Below are positions 56,161-64,000 of a stretch of DNA of 64,000 nucleotides, piece after piece. Position 1 is the first letter of the stretch; each line of letters opens with the position of its first letter. The translations under genes were made by a program, and so were the position numbers. The notes under the pieces are model-generated. The model was not told the origin of the DNA. It was given only the letters and a program-made list of their open reading frames with translations, and ran no database searches. The DNA comes from Saturnia japonica. Its lineage: Eukaryota > Arthropoda > Insecta > Lepidoptera > Saturniidae. The DNA lies in the NCBI GenBank assembly GCA_033032175.1, contig CM065313.1, forward strand, positions 13,369,327-13,433,326, read 5' to 3'.

Positions 56161-57354
56161 GTACATCATTGATGATTGTTCATTGATCGCTTCACCGGAG
56201 CGCAGCGTGCATTCTGCGTTAAACATTATTATAAAAATGGCTATTCGTGCGCTATTGTTCGACGTTTATTGAGTTTGGATTACATGACGTAAATCAGTGT
56301 CCGAAGGAAAGTTTGATTCGATCGTGGGTCAGAAAGTTCGAAGCTACTGGTTCGACTCTCAAACAAAAGCTTGCGGGACGCCCAAAGTCAACAAGAACGG
56401 AAGACACAATTGAACAAGTTAGAGCTTCAGTTCAACGAAATCCTGGTTTGTCGACTCGCAAACGATCAGCTCAACTTGTGGTGTCCAGAACATCTTTGCG
56501 TCGCATTTTGTTGAAAGACTTGAATTTGCACCATTATAAAATTCAACTTTTGCAGGAATTACTGCCAAATTACCCAATTTTACGACGAGCTTTTGTTGAA
56601 ACAATGTTGGAACGCTTTCAGAGTTTCAACAATATTCTGTTCTCCGAAAAAGACCATTTTCACTTAAATGGGCATGGCAATAAACAGAATTGCCGTTACT
56701 ATGCTGCAGAGAACCAACGTGCAAAACATCAAACCGAAAGTAACCGTTTGGGCGGCCATATCAGCACACGGAATTATCGGACCCTATTTCTTTGAAAATT
56801 AACTAAGGCAATCTGTCACTATAAATTCCGACCGATATATAGCCATGATAAGGAATTTTTTCTTTCCGCACCTGCAACAATTTGAAGTCTATAATCGTGC
56901 GACGTGGTTTCAAGAAGATGGTGCGACATGTCATACATCTAATACTTCGTTGGTGGCCGTAAACGAGATGTTTGCTGGGAAACTGATATCGCGCCGAGGT
57001 GACATTGCATGGCCGCCTAGAAGTCTGGATCTAACGCCACCGGACTTTTTCATGTGGAAATACCTGAAAAGTAGAGTCTAATCCAATAACCCAGCCACGA
57101 TTAACCAGTTGAAGATAAATATCCGAGAAGAAATGGCAGCTATTCCTCGCGCAATGTGTCAGCGAGTTTTTACCAATTTGCGGTTCAGATTCGAGGAATG
57201 TTTGCAGCGGGATGGTGCACACCTGAATAATGTAATTTTTAAGAGATAAATTTCCCAGATATCTATTTTAATTAAAATAAAGATGTGTGTGTGTATTGTA
57301 TTTAGTTTTTTTATTATTTATTAAAATTCGCAAATCTTTCTGGCCCACCCTGTA
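56161..57354 (+). mobile_element. rosa-type (DD41D) mariner, copy 2
   Basis: Inserted in, or joined to, the repeat tail at 56160. It has no visible left inverted repeat, so the 5' end is truncated, but the right end is kept (57325-57352, then TA at 57353-57354) and matches copy 1 at 552-579. Confidence 0.85.
56187..57246 (+). pseudogene. rosa-type mariner transposase, broken
   Basis: The N-terminus reads FTGAQRAFCVKHYYKNGYSC, a typical start of this family. A frame shift near 56265 leads into IEFGLHDVNQCPKESLIRSW, KFEATGSTLKQKLAGRPKS (first helix-turn-helix region and GRPK), and SRTSLRRILLKDLNLHHYK (second). The first catalytic stretch reads FSEKDHFHLNG, so the Asp of copy 1 (FSDEAHF) is Glu here. 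A small deletion near 56732 shifts the frame. Catalytic part two (56845-57081) has WFQEDGATCHTSNTS and PRSLDLTPPDFFMW. Between the second and third Asp are 41 residues, which defines DD41D. The C-terminus ends near 57246. Confidence 0.88.
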
Positions 57355-57369
57355 CAATATTCTGCAAAA

Positions 57370-57733
57370 ATATTATTCATTAGTGTATCTAAAAAAAAGT
57401 CCCCGATAACATATGCCTTTTTCTTAATAGCATAAGCCATCAATAAGTTATTTCGCGAGTTTATTTTTTTTAAGATTAAAAATAGATTTATGAGCATTAT
57501 TTTTAGGCTTATCATATTATTCCTTATGAACAAAAGTTATTTCATCATAAAGACAATTTTATGAAGTTAAATTTTGCCCTTTAAAATATGTTATTTGGAC
57601 ACATAATTAAGAAGACAATGAAAAATTAAATTAATTTGTACTTGCGGGAAGTGAGAACAATATTAAGATAGACTACAGGGGTGCGTCGCGTTGGCGGCGC
57701 GGTTTTTGCGGTGAAACCGAGGGGCACAGCTAG
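57370..57733 (+). mobile_element. non-autonomous Helitron-like repeat, copy H3
   Basis: Aligns with 5070-5363 and 11680-11915 ('gattaaaaatagatttatgag', 'ttatttttaggctt', 'catcataaagacaatttta'). Ends GGTGAAACCGAGGGGCACAG CTAG (57730-57733) followed by T. Confidence 0.6.
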
Positions 57734-58143
57734 TTGAAAATATACACAAATACACGCATTCATTTTTTTAAGTACACAACCTAAACATAATTTATAGACC
57801 ATAAATATATCCATATGTGTAAAAATGCATCCTAAATACAGGAGATACCTACAGTTATAAACTACAATCATATCAAATTTTATTAATTTCGGTTTACTAG
57901 TTTCTGAGTGATTGTCGTAGAAATTCATAAACAAACAGACGGATAGATTGACGAGAATTTCAAAAACTGTTGAAATATGTTCTGTCCATGATTACAGACC
58001 CTCCCCCCATAGTATTTTTTCTCAAATATCTTTAATATACAGTTTTCGACTCTTTACTGTTCTATTAAAGGAAGTACCTATAGATTGAAACTCGATGTAT
58101 TTGTGTACTAATTAAACTAAATTTGATAAATTATCTATACATT
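57734..58143. other. no gene seen
   Basis: AT-rich; includes 'cagacggatagattgacg', a fragment of common lepidopteran repeats. Confidence 0.45.
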
Positions 58144-58514
58144 AATACGTGTAGCAAATGCTTTCGGTACATTTTTAAGCGGATTGCGTGCACGGAAGAC
58201 TGAAATTTAGCATGGTTAAATTTTATATGGAGAAGGAGTGTAGAAAGCTAAAATTTATCTGTAATATCTTTTAATAATATATTATATTAAATTAATTAAT
58301 ACTGCGAATCCAAAACCAACTAGTGCCATTGAACTTAGAACCCCCAAAATATTGACATTGTTTAGGTTTATGAATACTGCAAATGTCAAACAGAATAGTC
58401 TATGATCAAAAAGGTGCTGGTCGAATTTCGACCTTAGGGCGATCGCTAGTAACATAAGCGATAACGAGTTACGATATTGGAAGCTGAATGCACTCATTGT
58501 AATGAATCACATGA

Positions 58515-58592
58515 GACTCGTTAGTTCAGTGGTCAGAACGCCCGACTGAAATCTAAAATGTGGTGGTCGAGGGTTCGAATCCCTCACGAGTC
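58515..58592 (+). ncRNA. tRNA-like module B1
   Basis: 78 nt with perfect seven-pair acceptor GACTCGT/ACGAGTC, D-arm GTTC/GAAC, five-pair T-arm GAGGG/CCCTC and B box GGTTCGAATCC. The 28-nt middle (CCCGACTGAAATC...) lacks a normal anticodon stem. Identical to C1 at 62730-62807. Confidence 0.65.
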
Positions 58593-58597
58593 CTTTG

Positions 58598-58680
58598 GAC
58601 TCGTTAGTTCAGTGGTCAGAACGCCCTACTAACTAAGATTATTGGATGTGGTGGTCGAGGGTTCGAATCCCTCACGAGTC
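58598..58680 (+). ncRNA. tRNA-like module B2
   Basis: 83 nt, five bases after B1, same acceptor, D-arm and T-arm; the middle differs (CCCTACTAACTAAGATTATT...). Confidence 0.62.
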
Positions 58681-58904
58681 GTTCATTTTTTCTTTACTTT
58701 TTATATTTATAATTAATTTATTGCGTACTATTTTTGTGTAAAGGCAAGGGTAATTGCAAGACGGATTTTTTTACGCCTAATCCGTATTATGATATAGAAA
58801 ATACAAAGTAGTTGGATATCTATGTATAGTAATACAACTGTAGTTCTGTCTGTAGGTACATGTATATATTTTTTATATTTCCTGATTAACATGTATGTTT
58901 AGTC

Positions 58905-59215
58905 ACGAATATTAAGCCATAAAAAATATTATTTATTTATTATATATAATATACAATATTATATATTATTATTATTTATGAAATTTTGTACACGAGAAAC
59001 CTGTCATTCCTGATTTGATAGGCTATAATAACTATCAATAATACTTTTCGTAGAAATCGTATAAAGAAAGATTTAAAAAATATTATTTCTCAACCGATTT
59101 TGACGAAATTTTGTACCTGGGGAAATTTGTTAATAATATGAATAAAAATGATACTACTAGATGATAATAATTATTTAGTGTAATAAGCGCGAGTGGTGCC
59201 GCGAGGCACTGCTAG
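58905..59215 (+). repeat. Helitron-like repeat tail
   Basis: Phrases 'gaaattttgtacacgagaa' and 'ataggctataataac' and an end with GCGCGAGTGGTGCCGCGAGG, then CACTG and CTAG (59212-59215) before T. Non-coding. Confidence 0.5.
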
Positions 59216-59949
59216 TATTATTATAATTTTTGATTTATCACGGTAATTGTTTACTTATTAATAATTGCTTTACTACTTGATACTTAAAAAATAACCGTTT
59301 GCGATATTATTGTTATTTTTTAACTTGCAGTCTTTTTAGGTTTTGTGATAAAATCCAGACCAGACTAACTATAGATAAAAACTAATATTAAAAAAAAACT
59401 TTTGTTGGCAATTTGCTAGTTTGAATGGAGACAGTACTTGTAGCTGCACGTTCGTGTCTTAAAGGTGATTGAATTTTATGTAATATCAAATACAATGGAA
59501 TCAATCATACAGATCAGTCAATTTAAAATTCTTTTATTTTATTTTATTTACGTGATATTGTTAATATTGTATACAGTGTTCAAGTCAAAATCTTAGGTAG
59601 ATATTAATTAACATATATTTACAAAATTAAACTTTTTATTGTATAGAGTTTTAACGTGCTGTAAAAGTAGCTGGATTTACTCTAATATGCCTTTTTACCG
59701 AAAACAAATCTAAAGGATAATAATTTTATTAAGCACTATTCGTTTTATGGTCTTTACCCTTTTGTCCTTCATTTTTTAAGTAACACATTCAAATGCGAGG
59801 TTTGGTGGTTGAATCTTTTCGTGCACATTTAGATTTATCTACCTACTTTAGTTTTAAAGCTCTGAGATATATAATATTCGGTTCTTACTTATGAAATTAG
59901 TGTTTGGAGAAAATAAAACGAAAACATTATTATGAAATTATACATTTAT
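59216..59949. other. no gene seen
   Basis: AT-rich, no recognised feature. Confidence 0.5.
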
Positions 59950-59959
59950 CAATCGAAGT

Positions 59960-61050
59960 ACCTATGTACCATTATTATCTATGCACTTTCGTTATTTTAT
60001 AGGTAAATCATTGATTTCAATTACTGAAAAAAATGTGGGAGCAAGAATAAATAAAATCTTTAAACGAGGTTTGGACAGCCTCATCGGAATTGAATTTTTT
60101 TCCTTGAAAGAAATTGTCCAAATTCCGAAAAAAAGCGGTTATCTGTTGAAGCAAGGTCCGAGGAGTATGGTGGAGACACTTCAACCGCAAATTTCTCTAA
60201 TTTAGCACCCGTACGTCGTGAAGTACGAGGTCTAGCATTGTCCTGAATTTCTTTTTTTTTTTTATCAGACTATACTGTTAGCCTTAGGGGCCCTGAAGCC
60301 GCTACGGCTTTTACAGCTTCACCGGACTTGAACATTGTCCTGAAGCTGCAGTGGGCTAGAAAGATTGACCAGTCTCGGTTGTTTAACGGCTAGCTTTTCC
60401 CTCATGGTTTGCAATCGTTGACAAAACAGATCTGCCATTATCGTCTGGCCAGATCTTAGGAAGCTGTAGTATATAACACCAGCACTGGTCCACCAAACAC
60501 TCACCAGTACCTTTTTCTGATTCAACTTTCGTTTGGGACAGGATTTGGCCGGCCCTTCACTGTTATGAGCGTCTTCGATTGTCGTAAAGGATCCATTTTT
60601 CGTCACAAGTAACAATACATTCAAAATTCCCTCATTATTATGACGGTTGAGTAATGTAACGCAGCACTCAATGCGTATTTGTTGGTTTGCTTCAGTCAAT
60701 TCATACGGTACCCATTTCTCGAACTTTTTCACTTTTCAAATTTGTTTAAGTGATTTATAATTATTTTATCACTTACACCGAAGCCTACTGCCAAATCTGA
60801 CGTGGTTTGTGACGAATCCGCTTCACAATCACCTTTTTAAAATTTTTCATTATCAACTAGGGTTTCCTGTCGTCCACGGAGTATGTTTCGTAGGTCAAAA
60901 TGTGCAGAACGAAAACGTTGGAACCAAAAACGTACCGTGCTTTCTTTTACAGTAGCCTTCCCATACACATCATTAATCCTTCGAGCTGTTTCTGCCACGG
61001 TGGAACTCATATTCGTAAATAACGCGATATTTAAAATTTTTCAGTTTGTG
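59960..61050 (-). pseudogene. mariner transposase, broken
   Basis: Minus-strand fragments in order: STVAETARRINDVYGKATVK (helix-turn-helix, about 61005-60945), VRFWFQRFRSAHFDLRN, the second helix region, and KKFEKWVPYELTEANQQ (60732 down). Then VTLLNRHNNEG, the first catalytic stretch (out of frame near 60610), KKVLVSVWWTSAGV, and the approach to the second Asp (LLQ-DN) where the LINE tail is inserted. After it come QDNARPRTSRRTGAKLEKF and YSSDLASTD, the second and third Asp region, and a decayed C-terminus. At least four frame changes. Same broad mariner group as the copy at 27.9 kb but clearly diverged. Confidence 0.85.
60248..60332 (-). mobile_element. 85-bp Jockey LINE tail in the mariner
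   Basis: Starts with a T-run (poly(A) on the minus strand) and matches the 3' end of the LINE at 19046-19125 ('actgttagccttaggggccct', 'cggcttttacagcttcaccg'). Flanked by a 12-bp direct duplication CATTGTCCTGAA (60236-60247 and 60333-60344). A severely 5'-truncated insertion, later than the mariner. Confidence 0.88.
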
Positions 61051-61200
61051 AAAAAACGATGTTAAAGAAAAATCAAATGGTGTGAAAACAAATGAATTAT
61101 AATAAAATTGAAACATAAATAAACTAGCCTAAATATTAAATAAATTTGAATTTGGAATTCCTAACCAAACGCCAGATATTTGAGATCAAAGTAGCCGGTT

Positions 61201-61503
61201 CAACAAAACGTCAATTTCATATGTAAGGATATACTCTAAACTTTTCATGCGATTTCTAAATCAATTTAAACTTAATGGGTAGGTATATTATTTTCTTAAC
61301 TTTTAATTGTATTGACGATACTAATTTTCAATGAAAATCGTTATGAAAGGACTTGTGAATCAAAAATGTTATCTCCATTATCAAGTGTTTTGTCCTAACG
61401 CGATTCTTAATAATAGTACCCACTAAAGTAGGATCTTTTGTTAATTTCAATTATAATTTTAAATATACGTATAGATAATTCTAATTATTTTTAACTATAT
61501 TTA
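61201..61503. other. no gene seen
   Basis: AT-rich, nothing recognised. Confidence 0.5.
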
Positions 61504-61690
61504 AAGCGATGATGGCTCAGTGGTAACGTGTTTGAACACCGCGTATATCGCAGTGGCTTAGGTCCGATTCTAAATTTAAGACTGATATTTCTGTGAAAGA
61601 AAACATCGTGATGAAAACATAATATCATGGTGTTAGATCATTTCCTAAAACCTGTTAGTCCAGCTATCACCCTCAAGTTGAAATCTTAAT
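61504..61690 (+). mobile_element. tRNA-derived SINE
   Basis: Head with polymerase III A box TGGCTCAGTGG (61514-61524) and B-box-like GGTCCGATTCT (61562-61572), followed by 'gaaagaaaacatcgtgatgaa', the body motif common to lepidopteran SINEs. The B box has decayed. Confidence 0.75.
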
Positions 61691-62315
61691 TTTAAATCAA
61701 ATTATTTCAAAATTTCACAAACTTATTATTGTTGTACAGGTTCCATACGATTTTGTTTTCTCACCAGAGAGTACCTACTTACAAATAAAGAGTTAATACA
61801 TATGCAAACCTTGCCCTACGTTACGAAGAATGTCAAATGTAATGCGTTATCTATAAAACTGTGCAAATTGAAATTTGTTGATAACGCCACGTCTCCAGAA
61901 CGACAACGATAAAGTATTCTAGTCATAATAAGCTTTTGGTCGTATTAATAGATTAGACATCAAATAAATAAATAAGTACGGGGTAATACACAAGTCTTTT
62001 TAATTCCAAACGAAGCAAAGCTTGTATTCTGGTAACTAAACAGGTGATATATCCATGGGTGTAGCTAAGGAGGGTGACGGTAAGGGTGAGTATTGCCCAC
62101 CCTATAAAAGTCGACAGTATTGAAGGAACAGGCCGTTTTTATTCTTTTCATGTTGAGTAAAAATATAGTAAATAATCAGGACATCGTATCGTGCATGTCA
62201 TGACATTTTCATTTCGTACTGCAAAAATTATACATTTTCTAATTAGATTACAGAAATAAAAAAATATAGTGGCTGATCAGCTGACTGATTTGCGTTTTAT
62301 TACCTATATATTTAA
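61691..62315. other. no gene seen
   Basis: AT-rich DNA without a recognised feature. Confidence 0.5.
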
Positions 62316-62729
62316 TAATACGTGAAGCAAAACCGTTCTACCCCCTTTTTAAGCGTGTTGAGTGCACGGAAGACTGAAATTTGGCACGGTTAAAGTTTAT
62401 ATAGAGAAGGAGTGCAGAAAGCTACAATTTATCTATAATATCTGTTACTAATATATTAGATTAAATAAATTAATACTGCCAATCCTAATTTGACCAGCCC
62501 ATTGAACTTAAACCCCCCAAAATATTGACATTCAACGAAAAGTGACAGCAAGTGATGTAGATAATACTCATTGTTTAGGTTCATGGATACTGCAAATTTT
62601 AAATAGAAAATAGTCTGTGATCAAAAAGTCGTTGGTCGAATTTCGACCTTAGGGCGATCGCTAGTAACATAAGCGATAACGAGTTACGGTATTGGAAGCT
62701 GAATGTACTAATTGCACTGAATCACAAGA

Positions 62730-62807
62730 GACTCGTTAGTTCAGTGGTCAGAACGCCCGACTGAAATCTAAAATGTGGTGGTCGAGGGTTCGAATCCCTC
62801 ACGAGTC
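62730..62807 (+). ncRNA. tRNA-like module C1
   Basis: Identical over 78 nt to B1: seven-pair acceptor, D-arm, T-arm and perfect B box, unusual middle. Confidence 0.65.
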
Positions 62808-62812
62808 CATTG

Positions 62813-62891
62813 GACTCGTTAGTTCAGTGGTCAGAACGCCCTACTAAATTGACAAAATGTGGTGGTCGAGGGTTCGAATCCCTCACGAGTC
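62813..62891 (+). ncRNA. tRNA-like module C2
   Basis: 79 nt, five bases after C1; same arms as B2 but the middle reads CCCTACTAAATTGACAAAAT. Confidence 0.62.
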
Positions 62892-62957
62892 GTTCATTTT
62901 TTCTTTATTTTTTGTGTATATATTGCATACTATTTTTGTGTAAAGGCAAGGTTAGTT

Positions 62958-63476
62958 GCAACCATTTAGTTGCGCAAGGTTAGAGCAACGATACTCAAGT
63001 TACCGTAAAACAAATATTTAATCATACAAAAATACCTAATGACAGCCTAACCATATCACCACTGAAACCGAATCTCATTACGCTAGTCAAATAGACTCCA
63101 AATTTTTGTTGTGGGTATAAACATAATAAAAACACTTAAAAAATATCATAACATAAATAATACAATCCCCTTTTTGACTAAAAATTGGGCAGAGTTCGTA
63201 GTTTTTGATTCAGATCGTCATATTTTTCTACGTTATTATGATATTTAAAAAGCAAGCCTATCACATTAGTCTACATGGCCATGCCGGCCACGTTGTATAA
63301 GAATTAACCTTATATTTGTGTTCTACGGCGTAGAAGAGACGTTTGAGATTTCACCCAGCGCGCAGTCACCAGTGACCACCATGGCCTGAATGGAAAAGTT
63401 AGGCAACGGTCACCGATGACCACCATGGCCTGATTGGAAAAGTACAAAAATATGCTTGGCGTTTAACGTGTTAATT
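62958..63476. other. intervening DNA with a short tandem duplication
   Basis: No gene. 63371-63400 and 63411-63442 are two copies of a unit with GACCACCATGGCCTGA and TGGAAAAGT. Confidence 0.55.
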
Positions 63477-63860
63477 ATTGCAAAACGGATTTTTTTTACA
63501 TCTAACTGGCAGTACCTAAGTCATACACGTAATATATAAAACACAAAGTCATAATATATCTACATGAATAAATCTGTAGCTCTATCTCTACGTGTATTTT
63601 TTCCAAATTTCGTGGTAAACATCTACTATTAAGGGCATTGATCACGAATATGATTTTTTTTAAATCTCCTATCTGTCTGTATGTTTATATGTCCGAATGG
63701 AACACAAAAACGGCTTGACCGATTGTTATGAAATTTTGTACACGGCAAGTATATTACAGTTCTCAGTTGATGAGGTATAAGAATTGTCAATTAAATTTGT
63801 AAAAAGAAGATTACGAGACGAAAATAATTAAGAAATAAAACAATAATTATCGTGTTGTGG
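63477..63860 (+). repeat. diverged tail of the tRNA-module repeat family
   Basis: Resembles 58750-58990: 'ttgcaaaacggatttttttt', 'ctgtagctctatctctacgt', 'tcacgaatat', 'gaaattttgtacacgg'. Non-coding. Confidence 0.55.
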
Positions 63861-63939
63861 AGGAAAAAACAGGTCTCGGTTTCAACTTAGTTGCTACACA
63901 GAATAAGTCTATCGCTGGTATTCTGTCCCGTATTATGTC

Positions 63940-63990
63940 CTGTATGCTGTACAGGATGCTGTATGCTGTACAGGATGCTGTATGCTGTAG
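63940..63990. repeat. 19-bp tandem repeat
   Basis: CTGTATGCTGTACAGGATG repeated 2.7 times. The unit contains TGTACA and can pair with itself (CTGTACAG). Confidence 0.85.
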
Positions 63991-64000
63991 GACCCTTCAA

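Larger units (their letters stand above)
58144..58904 (+). repeat. tRNA-module repeat, most complete copy
   Basis: About 760 bp. 58144-58430 aligns with 8152-8480 and 62316-62640; then 'ggcgatcgctagtaacataa' and 'gcgataacgagttacg', two tRNA-like modules (58515-58680), and the AT-rich tail to 'gattaacatgta'. Non-coding. Family copies also at 8152, 55733 and 62316, plus an inverted module at 51659/54995. Confidence 0.8.
59950..61200 (-). mobile_element. mariner element interrupted by a LINE tail
   Basis: A minus-strand mariner spanning the transposase and its 5' leader (the latter resembles 27720-27850). It is split at 60236-60344 by an 85-bp insertion with its 12-bp target duplication. Terminal repeats could not be fixed by eye. 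Confidence 0.75.
62316..62957 (+). repeat. tRNA-module repeat, copy at 62.3 kb
   Basis: Aligns with 58144-58750: same head, 'ggcgatcgctagtaacataa', two tRNA-like modules and the start of the tail. The tail breaks near 62957 and related sequence resumes at about 63477. Confidence 0.8.

Noticed and set aside
55780..62891. Functional tRNA genes at 55.8, 58.5 and 62.7 kb
   Set aside because: Arms and B box fit, but no normal anticodon stem and loop can be drawn, and the modules are part of a dispersed repeat.

Overview
This is an AT-rich, transposon-packed stretch of insect nuclear DNA, most likely from a moth or butterfly (Lepidoptera). I infer this from the dispersed repeats: Helitron-like tails with a small hairpin and CTAG|T end, a tRNA-derived SINE carrying the lepidopteran 'AAAACATCGTGATGAAAAC' type motif, fragments of the 'ACCATCAGGCGG' repeat, and the mix of Jockey, errantivirus, mariner, Tc1, hAT and Helitron copies. 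I found no host protein-coding gene. Nearly every long reading frame belongs to a mobile element, and all but a few are broken.

Layout: 1-581 is the 3' part of a DD41D (rosa-type) mariner. 2.8-3.6 kb is a tandem repeat, 3.6-4.7 kb a minus-strand LINE fragment, and 4.7-16 kb holds repeats, a foldback element (12.5-13.3 kb) and long blank stretches. 16.65-18.74 kb is a DNA transposon coding an RNase-H-like protein of the kind I recall databases labelling DUF7869. 18.95-23.96 kb is a nested set: a GC-rich Jockey LINE (minus strand) sits inside one LTR of a miniature LTR element whose 526-bp interior carries a stem-loop array, and the whole sits in an older repeat whose uninterrupted copy lies at 16.06-16.2 kb. 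24-33 kb is mostly blank, with a truncated mariner at 27.7-28.5 kb. 33.4-37.5 kb is a second, larger DUF7869-type transposon. 38.55-44.63 kb is a young Ty3/gypsy errantivirus-type provirus that has lost reverse transcriptase and RNase H. 44.7-45.1 kb is a LINE tail and 45.15-46.76 kb a Tc1 element. 50.3-51.6 kb is a Helitron helicase remnant with a Helitron-type 3' end. 51.7-55.0 kb is a hAT element inserted into a tRNA-like module. 55.7-63.7 kb carries three more copies of a dispersed repeat with paired tRNA-like modules, a second rosa-type mariner, a mariner interrupted by an 85-bp LINE tail, and a SINE.

The strongest signals are: (1) the two DUF7869-type elements share architecture (terminal inverted repeats beginning 5'-CGA and 4-bp target duplications ATAT and ATTT), which argues that this protein family is a transposase; (2) the tandem tRNA-like modules inside a dispersed repeat; (3) the stem-loop array with a constant 8-nt loop and changing but paired stems inside the miniature LTR element; (4) the nearly identical LTRs (2 differences in 226 by eye) around a provirus that cannot copy itself. 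All alignments, counts and family assignments here were made by eye without database searches.
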